Source of the DNA: Modestobacter roseus
GTDB taxonomy: Bacteria; Actinomycetota; Actinomycetes; Mycobacteriales; Geodermatophilaceae
Length of the DNA stretch: 64,000 bases
Assembly (NCBI RefSeq): GCF_007994135.1
Contig: NZ_VLKF01000001.1
Span: forward strand, 186,001 to 250,000
Direction of reading: 5' to 3'
Shown here piece after piece: positions 52,083 to 59,900 of this stretch. Position 1 is the stretch's first letter; every line of letters starts with the position of its first letter. The notes below the pieces were generated by a model, which was not told where the DNA came from, made no database searches, and was given only the letters and a program-made list of their open reading frames with translations. The translations under genes were made by a program, and so were the position numbers.

Positions 52083-52439
52083 TCAGCCGGTGACCCGGTC
52101 GGCCAGCTCCTTGGCGGTCACCAGGGACAGCGCTGGCTCGGCCCGGCGCAGCGCGACGACGGCGGCCACCCCCTCCGGCGAGCCGGCCTCGGCGATCACC
52201 CGGCGCGCCCAGGCCTCGTCGACGTGGCCGGGCACCGGGGCGGGGACGGCGGAGCTGCGGCGGTACCACCACAGCCAGTTCAGGGCGAGCAGGGCGAAGA
52301 CCACCGCCCACGGCCAGGTGCCGCCCACCGCGGCGCCGACGGCCGACGCGCCACAGGCCACGGCCAGCACCAGCGGCACCCACCGCTGGACGCGCGGGGA
52401 CTCCAGGAACCTCGTGGGGGTCTGCGACACGCGGGGCAT
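52083..52439 (-). CDS. Small membrane protein
   Basis: 118 residues from ATG 52439. Two hydrophobic segments (about residues 15-33 and 36-50, the second ending NWLWWYRR) and a soluble C-terminal half with a helical look (DEAWARRVIAEAGSPEGVAAVVALRRAEP). No family recognised. Converges on the LysR gene and is divergent from the zinc dehydrogenase. Confidence 0.75.
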   Translation of the reverse strand: MPRVSQTPTRFLESPRVQRWVPLVLAVACGASAVGAAVGGTWPWAVVFALLALNWLWWYRRSSAVPAPVPGHVDEAWARRVIAEAGSPEGVAAVVALRRAEPALSLVTAKELADRVTG

Positions 52440-52579
52440 GCTGCCAGGCACCGACCGCCCGCGGCGTCCGGTCACGCACCGTGCGGGGCCGACGTGGGAT
52501 CGGGCACCGTTTGTGCTGGTCAGGCCGGGGCACAGCTCGTCCGACGGCGCAGGCCGCGTCGTCCGACGATCGGAGACCC

Positions 52580-53767
52580 ATGAAGGCAGTGACCTGGCAC
52601 GGCAAGCACGACGTCCGGGTGGACACGGTGGACGACCCCTTCGTCCAGCAGCCCACCGACGCGGTCATCCGGGTCACCACGACCAACATCTGCGGCTCCG
52701 ACCTCCACCTGTACGACCCGCTCGGCCCCTTCATGGGCGTCGGCGACGTGCTCGGTCACGAGGCGATGGGGCAGGTCGTCGAGGTGGGTCCCGAGGTCGG
52801 CGACCTGAAGATCGGGGACCGGGTCTCCGTCCCGTTCCAGATCTCCTGCGGGCACTGCTGGATGTGCCGGCAGGGCCTCTACACCCAGTGCGAGACCACC
52901 CAGGTCCGCGACCAGGGCATGGGCGCGGCGCTGTTCGGCTTCTCCAAGCTCTACGGCCAGGTGCCCGGCGGTCAGGCGGAGTACCTGCGCATCCCGCAGG
53001 CACAGTTCACCCACGTCAAGCTGCCCGAGGGCCCGGCCGACGACCGGTTCGCCTACCTCTCCGACATCCTGCCCACCGCCTGGCAGGGCGTCGCCTACGC
53101 CCAGGTGCCCGAGGGGGGCACCCTGGTCGTGCTCGGGCTCGGGCCGGTCGGTGACTTCGCCTGCCGGATCGCCCAGCACAAGGGCTACCGGGTCATCGGC
53201 GTGGACCTGGTGCCCGAGCGGCTGGCCCGGGCCGCGGCCCGGGGGATCGAGGTGGTCGACCTCCGGGAGCACGCCGACGACCTCGGCGACGCCATCCGCG
53301 ACATGACCGGCGGGCGCGGCCCGGACTCGGTGCTCGACGCCGTCGGCATGGAGGCGCACGGCTCCCCGGCCACCGGCTTCGTGCAGAAGGCGGCCGGGCT
53401 GCTGCCCGACGCGGTGGCCGCCCCGATCCAGAAGGCGGCCGGCGTCGACCGGCTCAACGCGCTGTACTCCGCGATCGACATCGTGCGCCGTGGCGGCACG
53501 ATCTCGCTGTCCGGCGTCTACGGCGGCGCGGCCGACCCGATGCCGATGATCACGCTGTTCGACAAGCAGATCGCGCTGCACATGGGCCAGTGCAACGTGA
53601 AGCGGTGGATCCCGGAGATCATGCCGCTGCTCACCGACGCCGACCCGCTGGGCGTGGACACCTTCGCCACCCACCGCCTGCCGCTGTCGCAGGCCCCCGA
53701 GGCCTACAAGGCGTTCCAGGAGAAGGCCGACGGCTACGTGAAGGTGCAGCTCAAGCCGGAGCTCTGA
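52580..53767 (+). CDS. Zinc-dependent alcohol dehydrogenase (formaldehyde-dehydrogenase-like MDR)
   Basis: 395 residues. NICGSDLHLY and LGHEAMG supply the catalytic zinc ligands; CGHCWMCRQGLYTQC is the four-Cys structural zinc site; VLGLGPVGDFACRIA binds NAD. The long insertion near residues 265-300 (VQKAAGLLPDAVAAPIQKA) and overall length match glutathione-independent formaldehyde dehydrogenase-like enzymes. ATG 52580 with GGAG upstream. The frame upstream to 52481 is a shadow. Confidence 0.92.
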   Translation: MKAVTWHGKHDVRVDTVDDPFVQQPTDAVIRVTTTNICGSDLHLYDPLGPFMGVGDVLGHEAMGQVVEVGPEVGDLKIGDRVSVPFQISCGHCWMCRQGLYTQCETTQVRDQGMGAALFGFSKLYGQVPGGQAEYLRIPQAQFTHVKLPEGPADDRFAYLSDILPTAWQGVAYAQVPEGGTLVVLGLGPVGDFACRIAQHKGYRVIGVDLVPERLARAAARGIEVVDLREHADDLGDAIRDMTGGRGPDSVLDAVGMEAHGSPATGFVQKAAGLLPDAVAAPIQKAAGVDRLNALYSAIDIVRRGGTISLSGVYGGAADPMPMITLFDKQIALHMGQCNVKRWIPEIMPLLTDADPLGVDTFATHRLPLSQAPEAYKAFQEKADGYVKVQLKPEL

Positions 53768-53849
53768 GCCCACTGGGCGCGTCCGCTGGGTGGGTGGGGC
53801 GGTGCCGGAGGATGCTGCTGTCTCCCCGTCCCCGGACCGAAGAGGCTGC

Positions 53850-54815
53850 ATGAGGTGGAGCCGGCGCGCGCCCGAGGTGGCCACTGCCCGGGTGGCCGGT
53901 CCCGTCATCGGGCTGCTCTACGCCCTCGGTGGGCTGGCCGTGCTCGCGGTGGTGTGGCTGCCCGGTGGGCCGGGCCACCGGGAGTCCCCGCTGCTCACCG
54001 CCATCGGCCCCACGGCAGTGCTGGTCGGTCTGGGGCTGGTCGCGTGGGGGCGGGCACTGCCGCGCTGGGTGCTCCACCTCGCGGTGGTGCTGGGCACCGG
54101 GCTGATCACCGCGGTGGTCGCCCGGGCGCCGGACACCGCTGACGCGCTGGCGCTGGCCGGCGTCTACTCCTTCGTCGCGGTCGCCGCCTTCTTCCTCTTC
54201 GCGCCGTCCGTGGCGCTGGGCTACCTGCTGCTGGCGATGACCGCCTGCGTCGTCGTGCTGGCGGCCCGGGGGCTGCCCCCGGGGTCGGTGGTCGCGGTCG
54301 CGCTGGTGACGGCCACCATCGGGCTGGTGGTGGCCCTGCTGGTGCGGCAGGCCTCGTGGGCGAGCGTCGACGCGCTCACCGGGCTGGCCAACCGCCGCGG
54401 GTTCGACGACGCGCTCGACGAGGCGGTGCGGGTCGCCGTCCGCTCCGGGGAGGAGTTCTCCGTCGCGCTGGCCGACGTCGACGACTTCAAGACCGTCAAC
54501 GACGAGCAGGGGCACGCCGCCGGCGACGAGCTGCTGTGCACGGTGGCCGACAGCTGGGGGCCGCTGCTGCCGCGGGGCGCCGTCCTGGCCAGGCACGGCG
54601 GTGACGAGTTCGCACTGCTGCTGCCCGCCTGCTCCGGCCCGGACGCGCTCCGGTTCGTGGAGCGGTTGCGGGCGGCGAGCACCCGCGTCCCGCTCTCGGT
54701 GGGCGTAGCCGAGCACCGGGCCGGGGAGCAGGCCTCGCACGTGATGCGCCGGGCGGACGCCGCGCTGTACCGGGCCAAGGAGGCCGGCCGCGGCCGCAGC
54801 GAGCTCGACCGCTGA
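53850..54815 (+). CDS. Membrane-bound diguanylate cyclase (GGDEF)
   Basis: 321 residues from ATG 53850; GTG 53790 is possible. Six hydrophobic segments fill residues 15-165, with no recognisable sensor domain. The GGDEF domain follows: ASVDALTGLANRRGFD, then RHGGDEF with the catalytic motif intact, then SVGVAEH. The RxxD inhibitory site five residues before GGDEF is missing (RGAV), so product feedback may be weak. Predicted to make cyclic di-GMP at the membrane. Confidence 0.9.
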   Translation: MRWSRRAPEVATARVAGPVIGLLYALGGLAVLAVVWLPGGPGHRESPLLTAIGPTAVLVGLGLVAWGRALPRWVLHLAVVLGTGLITAVVARAPDTADALALAGVYSFVAVAAFFLFAPSVALGYLLLAMTACVVVLAARGLPPGSVVAVALVTATIGLVVALLVRQASWASVDALTGLANRRGFDDALDEAVRVAVRSGEEFSVALADVDDFKTVNDEQGHAAGDELLCTVADSWGPLLPRGAVLARHGGDEFALLLPACSGPDALRFVERLRAASTRVPLSVGVAEHRAGEQASHVMRRADAALYRAKEAGRGRSELDR

Positions 54816-54832
54816 CCGACCGCCCCCGTGAC

Positions 54833-56005
54833 TCACCCTCGGGCGCGGAGCACGTCCTCGTAGACCGCGAGGGTCTGCGCGGCGATCGCCGGCCAGCCGA
54901 ACTCGGCGAGCACCCGCTCCCGGCCGGCGGCGCCCATCGCGGCGGCGCGGTCGGGGTCGGCGAGCAGCTCGGCCATCCGCGCCGCCAGCCCGGCGGCGAA
55001 GGCGGCCGGGTCGCCGGCGTCGTAGGGCACCAGCAGCCCGGTGCGGCCGTCGTCGACGACCTCGGGGATGCCGCCGACGGCGCTGGCCACGACCGCGGTG
55101 CCGCAGGCGGCGGCCTCCAGGTTCACGATGCCCAGCGGCTCGTAGACCGAGGGGACGACGAAGACCGTCGCCCCGGTGATCAGCGGCACCAGCTGCTCGC
55201 GCGGCACCATCTGCTCGATCCACACCACGCCGGTGCGGCGTCGCTGCAGCTCGGCGACGGCGTCGGCGACCTGCTGCCGCTCCGCCGGCGTGTCCGGTGC
55301 GCCGGCGCACAGCACCAGGCCGGCCTCCGGCGGCAGCTGCTCGGCCGCGGCCAGCAGGTGCGTGAGCCCCTTCTGCCGGGTGATCCGGCCGACGAACAGC
55401 GCGTACGGCCGGTCCGGGTCGACCCCGAGGGAGCGGACGACGTCGGCGTCCTGCACCGGCCGGTAGGCCTGGGCGTCGACCCCGTTGCCGACGACGACGA
55501 CCTTGGCCGGGTCGAGGTCGGGGTAGACGTCGAGCACGTCGGAACGCATGCCCCGGCTGACCGCGATGACCGCGTCGGCGGAGTGGTAGGCGGTGCGCTC
55601 GACCCAGGAGGAGAGCCGGTAGCCACCGCCCAGCTGGTCGGCCTTCCACGGCCGCCGCGGCTCCAGCGAGTGGGCGGTGACCACGTGCGCGGAGCCGTGC
55701 ACCAGCTGCGCCAGGTGGCCGGCGTGGTTGGCGTACCAGGTGTGCGAGTGGACCAGGTCGGCCCCGGCCACCGCGGCGGCGATCTCGACGTCGGTGCCGA
55801 CCGCCTGCAGCGCGCCGTTGGCCGAGCGCAGGCCCTCGGGCACCCCGTGCCCGGTGGCGTCCCCGCGGGGCCCGCCGAAGCAGTGGACGTCCAGCTCCGG
55901 CCCCTGCTCGAGCCCGCGGAGCGCGGCGACGAGGTGCTCGACGTGCACCCCGGCCCCTCCGTAGACGTCCGGCGGCCATTCCCGGGTGATCACTCCGACG
56001 CGCAC
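54833..56005 (-). CDS. glgA: GlgA/GlgM-type glycogen (maltose-1-phosphate) synthase, GT4
   Basis: 390 residues, GT-B fold of family GT4. MRVGVITREWPPDVYGGAGVHVEHL opens the protein (residues 1-25), HTWYANHAGHL and AHSLEPRRPWK follow; FVGRITRQKGLTHLL and PSVYEPLGIVNLEAAACGTAVV form the ADP-glucose site. This is the actinobacterial type, which in mycobacteria (Rv1212c, GlgM) makes alpha-maltose-1-phosphate. GTG 56005 with minus-strand TAGGGT 6 nt upstream. Divergent from glgC, which makes its donor. Confidence 0.94.
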   Translation of the reverse strand: MRVGVITREWPPDVYGGAGVHVEHLVAALRGLEQGPELDVHCFGGPRGDATGHGVPEGLRSANGALQAVGTDVEIAAAVAGADLVHSHTWYANHAGHLAQLVHGSAHVVTAHSLEPRRPWKADQLGGGYRLSSWVERTAYHSADAVIAVSRGMRSDVLDVYPDLDPAKVVVVGNGVDAQAYRPVQDADVVRSLGVDPDRPYALFVGRITRQKGLTHLLAAAEQLPPEAGLVLCAGAPDTPAERQQVADAVAELQRRRTGVVWIEQMVPREQLVPLITGATVFVVPSVYEPLGIVNLEAAACGTAVVASAVGGIPEVVDDGRTGLLVPYDAGDPAAFAAGLAARMAELLADPDRAAAMGAAGRERVLAEFGWPAIAAQTLAVYEDVLRARG

Positions 56006-56011
56006 GCGCTC

Positions 56012-56017
56012 ACCCTA
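56012..56017 (-). promoter_or_regulatory. -10 box of glgA
   Basis: Minus-strand TAGGGT ending exactly 6 nt before GTG 56005. Confidence 0.6.
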
Positions 56018-56063
56018 GGTGGTGAACGGCCCGGCAGATGGGGCGAACTCCCGGGGGAGCCGC

Positions 56064-56069
56064 TACGGT
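56064..56069 (+). promoter_or_regulatory. -10 box of glgC
   Basis: TACGGT ending exactly 6 nt before ATG 56076. With the glgA box it makes a symmetrical divergent leaderless promoter pair. Confidence 0.6.
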
Positions 56070-56075
56070 CCGTCC

Positions 56076-57296
56076 ATGCGTGGCGGCCCCCGAGTTCTCG
56101 GCATCGTGTTGGCAGGTGGTGAGGGGAAGCGGCTGGCCCCGCTGACCCAGGACCGGGCGAAGCCCGCGGTGCCCTTCGGGGGCAACTACCGGCTCATCGA
56201 CTTCGTGCTGTCGAACCTGGTCAACGCCGACATCCGGCGGATCGCGGTGCTCACCCAGTACAAGAGCCACTCGCTGGACCGGCACGTCACCACCGTGTGG
56301 CGGATGTCGACGCTGCTGGGCAGCTACATCACCCCGGTGCCGGCGCAGCAGCGGCTGGGCCCGCGCTGGTACACCGGCAGCGCCGACGCGATCTACCAGA
56401 GCCTCAACCTCATCTACGACGACCGGCCGGAGATCGTCGTCGTCTTCGGTGCCGACCACGTGTACCGGATGGACCCGGCGCAGATGATCGACCAGCACCT
56501 GGCCACCGGCGCCGGCGTGACCGTGGCGGGCCTGCGGGTGCCCCGCCAGGAGGCGACCGCCTTCGGCGTCATCGACGCCGACGAGAACGGCAAGGTGCGC
56601 CAGTTCCTGGAGAAGCCGGCCGACCCGCCCGGGATGCCGGGCAGCCCCGAGGAGACGTTCGCCTCGATGGGCAACTACGTGTTCACCACCGACGCGCTGC
56701 TCGAGGCGCTGCGGGTGGACGCCGCCGACGAGAACTCGGTGCACGACATGGGCGGGTCGATCATGCCGATGATGGCCGACGCCGGTGACGCCTACGTCTA
56801 CGACTTCAGCAGCAACGTCGTGCCGGGGGAGACCGAGCGCGACCACGGCTACTGGCGGGACGTGGGGACGCTGGACGCCTACTACGACTCGCACATGGAC
56901 CTGGTCTCGGTCAGCCCGATCTTCAACCTCTACAACGACCGCTGGCCGATCTACACCCTCCCGCCGATGCTGCCGCCGGCGAAGTTCGTGCTCGGTGGCC
57001 GCGCGGAGGAGTCGATGGTCAGCGCCGGGGTGATCATCGACGGCGGCTCCGTGCACCAGTCGGTGGTCTCGCCCAACGTGCGCCTGGAGCGCGGCTCCCG
57101 CGTCGAGGGCAGCGTGCTGATGGACGGCGTGCACGTCGGCGAGGGCGCGGTGGTACGCCGGGCGATCCTGGACAAGAACGTCGTCGTCCCGCCGGGCGCG
57201 CGGATCGGCGTCGACCTGGACCGCGACCGCGAGCGGTACCACGTGAGCGCCGGCGGGATCACCGTGCTCGGCAAGGGCGCCCGCGCGATCGGCTGA
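56076..57296 (+). CDS. glgC: GlgC, glucose-1-phosphate adenylyltransferase
   Basis: 406 residues, normal length. [22 protein letters not shown] (residues about 8-29) is the nucleotide loop; [38 protein letters not shown] and GNYVF follow. The C-terminal beta-helix (INDGG-like [13 protein letters not shown], then [14 protein letters not shown]) ends the protein. Makes ADP-glucose for the divergent glgA product. ATG 56076 with TACGGT 6 nt upstream; the longer frame to 56019 overlaps the promoter. Confidence 0.96.
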   Translation: MRGGPRVLGIVLAGGEGKRLAPLTQDRAKPAVPFGGNYRLIDFVLSNLVNADIRRIAVLTQYKSHSLDRHVTTVWRMSTLLGSYITPVPAQQRLGPRWYTGSADAIYQSLNLIYDDRPEIVVVFGADHVYRMDPAQMIDQHLATGAGVTVAGLRVPRQEATAFGVIDADENGKVRQFLEKPADPPGMPGSPEETFASMGNYVFTTDALLEALRVDAADENSVHDMGGSIMPMMADAGDAYVYDFSSNVVPGETERDHGYWRDVGTLDAYYDSHMDLVSVSPIFNLYNDRWPIYTLPPMLPPAKFVLGGRAEESMVSAGVIIDGGSVHQSVVSPNVRLERGSRVEGSVLMDGVHVGEGAVVRRAILDKNVVVPPGARIGVDLDRDRERYHVSAGGITVLGKGARAIG

Positions 57297-57303
57297 GCAC
57301 CGC

Positions 57304-57804
57304 GTGGTCGATCCGCTCATCGTGACCCTGCTGCTGGACGACGCCGCCCAGCAGCGGTTCGACCGGCTCCGCGCCGCGCACTTCCCGGCCGAGCGCAACC
57401 ACCTCCAGGCGCACGTCACGCTGTTCCACGCGCTGCCGGGGGAGCACCTCGGTGAGGTGCGCGACGAGCTGCGGACGGCGGCCGGCCGGGCACCGTTCGA
57501 CGTCGCCGTCACCGGTGTGCGGTTCCTCGGCCGGGGCGTGGCGATCGACCTGGACGCCGCCGAGCTGACCGGGCTGCGCCGTGCACTGGCCGCTCGGTTC
57601 GGCCCGTGGCTCACCCGGCAGGACCGGCAGTGGGCGCACCCGCACGTCACGGTGCAGAACAAGGTGCCGCCCGACGTCGCCCGGGCGCTGCACGCGCAGC
57701 TCGCGGCGGCGTTCACACCCGAGACGGTCCGCGCCCGGGGGCTCGGGCTGTGGCACTACCGCGGCGGCCCCTGGGAGCCGGCGGGGGAGTTCGGCTTCGG
57801 CTGA
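57304..57804 (+). CDS. 2H phosphoesterase (2'-5' RNA ligase-like)
   Basis: 166 residues with the two HxT motifs of the family, QAHVTLF and HPHVTVQ, about 75 residues apart. Likely cytoplasmic phosphodiesterase acting on cyclic or 2'-5' linked phosphates; substrate unknown. GTG 57304, 7 bp after the glgC stop, so probably part of the glgC transcript. It ends 3 bp before the converging methyltransferase gene. Confidence 0.88.
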   Translation: MVDPLIVTLLLDDAAQQRFDRLRAAHFPAERNHLQAHVTLFHALPGEHLGEVRDELRTAAGRAPFDVAVTGVRFLGRGVAIDLDAAELTGLRRALAARFGPWLTRQDRQWAHPHVTVQNKVPPDVARALHAQLAAAFTPETVRARGLGLWHYRGGPWEPAGEFGFG

Positions 57805-57807
57805 CGC

Positions 57808-58485
57808 TCAGTCGCGCTTGGTGGCGACCAGCAGGCCGGCGCCGACGGGCAGGACGGCGCTGGTGAGCGACTCGTCCTCGCGGACGGTGCGGGCCACCTC
57901 CCGCCAGGCGACGGTCTGCTCGTCGCGGGCGGCGCGGTCGGCGATCCGTCCGTCGGCGAGCAGTCCGTGGCAGACCAGCGACCCGCCCCGGTGCAGCAGG
58001 CCGACCAGCCCGGGCAGCTGCGCCGACCACTCCAACGGCGGGCCGGTGCACACCACCAGGTCGTAGGCGCCGGGGGAGAGCCGGGGCAGCACCTCGCCGG
58101 GGGTGCCGAAGATCAGCCGGGTGCGGCCCTGCGGCACCCCGGCCTCGGTGTAGGCCCGCCGGGCGGCGCGCACCTCGGCGGGGTCGGCGTCCAGCGCGGT
58201 GAGGACGCCGTCGCGCCGCATGCCCTGCAGCAGCCACAGGCCGGCCACCCCGCCGCCGCTGCCCAGCAGCACGACCGAGCGCGCGTCGACCCCGGCGGCG
58301 AGCACGGCCAGCGTCGCGCCGACCGCCGGCTCGACCGGCGTCGCGGTGCCGAACGCCAGGGCCGACGTCGTCGCCCGGTGCCGGGCGGTGGCCACGGCGG
58401 GGGGCTCGGCGGCGAAGCCGTCGGCGTAGTCCGCGGGGCTGGTCGGGGAGGCTCCGGGAGAGGGCGGGCCGCCGACGCTGGTCAC
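57808..58485 (-). CDS. O-methyltransferase-like protein (Rv1220c position)
   Basis: 225 residues, SAM-dependent methyltransferase of the catechol O-methyltransferase-like type: [33 protein letters not shown] and DLVVCTGPP map to the Rossmann core. The usual metal-binding Asp cluster is not obvious, so activity is uncertain. GTG 58485 with minus-strand TAGGCT 6 nt upstream. It is divergent from sigE exactly as Rv1220c is in mycobacteria. Confidence 0.88.
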   Translation of the reverse strand: MTSVGGPPSPGASPTSPADYADGFAAEPPAVATARHRATTSALAFGTATPVEPAVGATLAVLAAGVDARSVVLLGSGGGVAGLWLLQGMRRDGVLTALDADPAEVRAARRAYTEAGVPQGRTRLIFGTPGEVLPRLSPGAYDLVVCTGPPLEWSAQLPGLVGLLHRGGSLVCHGLLADGRIADRAARDEQTVAWREVARTVREDESLTSAVLPVGAGLLVATKRD

Positions 58486-58491
58486 CGCCCG

Positions 58492-58497
58492 AGCCTA
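58492..58497 (-). promoter_or_regulatory. -10 box of the methyltransferase gene
   Basis: Minus-strand TAGGCT ending exactly 6 nt before GTG 58485. Confidence 0.6.
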
Positions 58498-58565
58498 GAG
58501 GCGCCGGCCCGGTCCGCGCCTGGCCGGGGGCGCAACCTGTCAGCTCCCTGTGGGTCCTGCCGTCC

Positions 58566-58593
58566 GGGAACACGCCCGCGCTCGCCGGCCGTT
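58566..58593 (+). promoter_or_regulatory. ECF-type (SigE-like) promoter of sigE
   Basis: GGGAAC (58566-58571), 18 bp, CGTT (58590-58593). This matches the mycobacterial SigE/ECF consensus (GGAAC, 17-19 bp, CGTT). It would start transcription about 7-10 nt downstream, at or beside GTG 58603, so sigE would be autoregulated and its stress-induced message nearly leaderless. Confidence 0.65.
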
Positions 58594-58602
58594 GATCCGA
58601 TC

Positions 58603-59298
58603 GTGCGTCTCTCGCGTGCCGCCCGCCCGTCCACCGCCGCCGATCTGTCCACCCCCGCTGGGGAGGTGTCGGCGTCGGCCGTCTGCGATCCTGAGCAGGT
58701 GACCGCACCGGACCCCGCCAGCGGCGCGCCCCTGCCCGAGGGCGGCGCCCCGGCCGGCGACGGCTGGGTGGCCCCGACCTGGGAGCAGGTCGTGCGGGAC
58801 CACTCCGCCCGGGTCTACCGGCTGGCCTACCGCCTGTCGGGGAACCAGCAGGACGCCGAGGACCTCACCCAGGAGACCTTCGTCCGGGTGTTCCGCTCGC
58901 TGGCCGACTTCTCCCCGGGCACGTTCGAGGGCTGGCTGCACCGGATCACCACCAACCTGTTCCTGGACATGGTGCGGCGCCGGCAGCGGATCCGCTTCGA
59001 CGCGCTGCCCGAGGACACCGAGCGGCTGCCGGGATCGGCGCCCTCGCCCGAGCAGGTGTACGCCGACACCCACCTCGACCCGCAGATCCAGGCGGCGCTC
59101 GACGCGCTCTCCCCGGAGTTCCGCGTGGCCGTGGTGCTCTGCGACATCGAGGGCCTCACCTACGAGGAGATCTCCGCGACGCTGGGCATCAAGCTCGGCA
59201 CCGTGCGCTCCCGCATCCACCGCGGCCGCGTGCAGCTGCGTGAGGCGCTCGCGCACCTGGCCCCGAACCGTCCGGTGCCCGTCCAGGGGGTCTCGTGA
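58603..59298 (+). CDS. sigE: ECF sigma factor SigE
   Basis: Extracytoplasmic-stress sigma factor. Region 2 ([19 protein letters not shown], then [12 protein letters not shown]) and region 4 ([19 protein letters not shown]) are close to mycobacterial SigE, including [20 protein letters not shown]. From GTG 58603 it has 231 residues; GTG 58699 would give 199. I prefer 58603 because the ECF promoter places the transcript start there; both may be used, as several SigE forms are known in mycobacteria. The stop overlaps the rseA GTG (GTGA). Confidence 0.93.
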   Translation: MRLSRAARPSTAADLSTPAGEVSASAVCDPEQVTAPDPASGAPLPEGGAPAGDGWVAPTWEQVVRDHSARVYRLAYRLSGNQQDAEDLTQETFVRVFRSLADFSPGTFEGWLHRITTNLFLDMVRRRQRIRFDALPEDTERLPGSAPSPEQVYADTHLDPQIQAALDALSPEFRVAVVLCDIEGLTYEEISATLGIKLGTVRSRIHRGRVQLREALAHLAPNRPVPVQGVS

Positions 59299-59900
59299 GC
59301 ATCCCGGAGAGCCATCTGGCCCAGGAGGCGATCGCCGCCCTCGTGGACGGCGAGCTCTCCGGCGGGGCCGCCGGGCGCGCCGCCCGGCACCTGACCGGCT
59401 GCGCGCAGTGCCGGATGGCGGTGGCCATGCAGCGCGAGGCGAAGTCCGCCCTCCAGCACGAGCAGGAGGTGGCCGTCCCCGGCGACCTGCTCTCCCGGCT
59501 GAACGCCATCCCGTTCACCGCCGAGGTGAGCGGGTTCGGCGGCGGGGGCCTGAGCGCCGGCTCCGGTGGGCTCACCGCCAGCGGCACGGGGGGCTCCTGG
59601 GCGATCCCGCTGACCCCGACCGACCCGCCGGCCCGCACCGGCTCCGCCCGCTGGCTGCGCCGCGGCATGACCGGTGCGCTGGCCGGCCTCGGCATGGGCG
59701 TCGCGGTGCTCGCCGCCGGGCTCCCCGCCGGCGACGACCCGACCCGTGAGGTGCCCCCGCCGGGGTCGCTCGCCGGCGAGGTCCGCGACCAGGCGCCCCG
59801 TGGTGTGGTGCCCAGTGAGCGCACCGACGTCGTCCCGCCCGTGGTCCGCACGCTCACCGTCGGCTCGGCCACCTCGCTGCCTCCCGGCGGAACGCCCTGA
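59295..59900 (+). CDS. rseA: Anti-sigma factor RseA-like (zinc-binding ZAS domain)
   Basis: 201 residues. [16 protein letters not shown] followed by HLTGCAQC gives His7, His32, Cys36 and Cys39, the zinc-associated anti-sigma (HxxxCxxC) pattern; the start closely resembles mycobacterial RseA. A hydrophobic stretch at about 122-143 could be a membrane helix, with a Pro/Thr-rich outer tail. Should hold SigE inactive until stress. GTG 59295 overlaps the sigE stop. Confidence 0.9.
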   Translation: MSIPESHLAQEAIAALVDGELSGGAAGRAARHLTGCAQCRMAVAMQREAKSALQHEQEVAVPGDLLSRLNAIPFTAEVSGFGGGGLSAGSGGLTASGTGGSWAIPLTPTDPPARTGSARWLRRGMTGALAGLGMGVAVLAAGLPAGDDPTREVPPPGSLAGEVRDQAPRGVVPSERTDVVPPVVRTLTVGSATSLPPGGTP

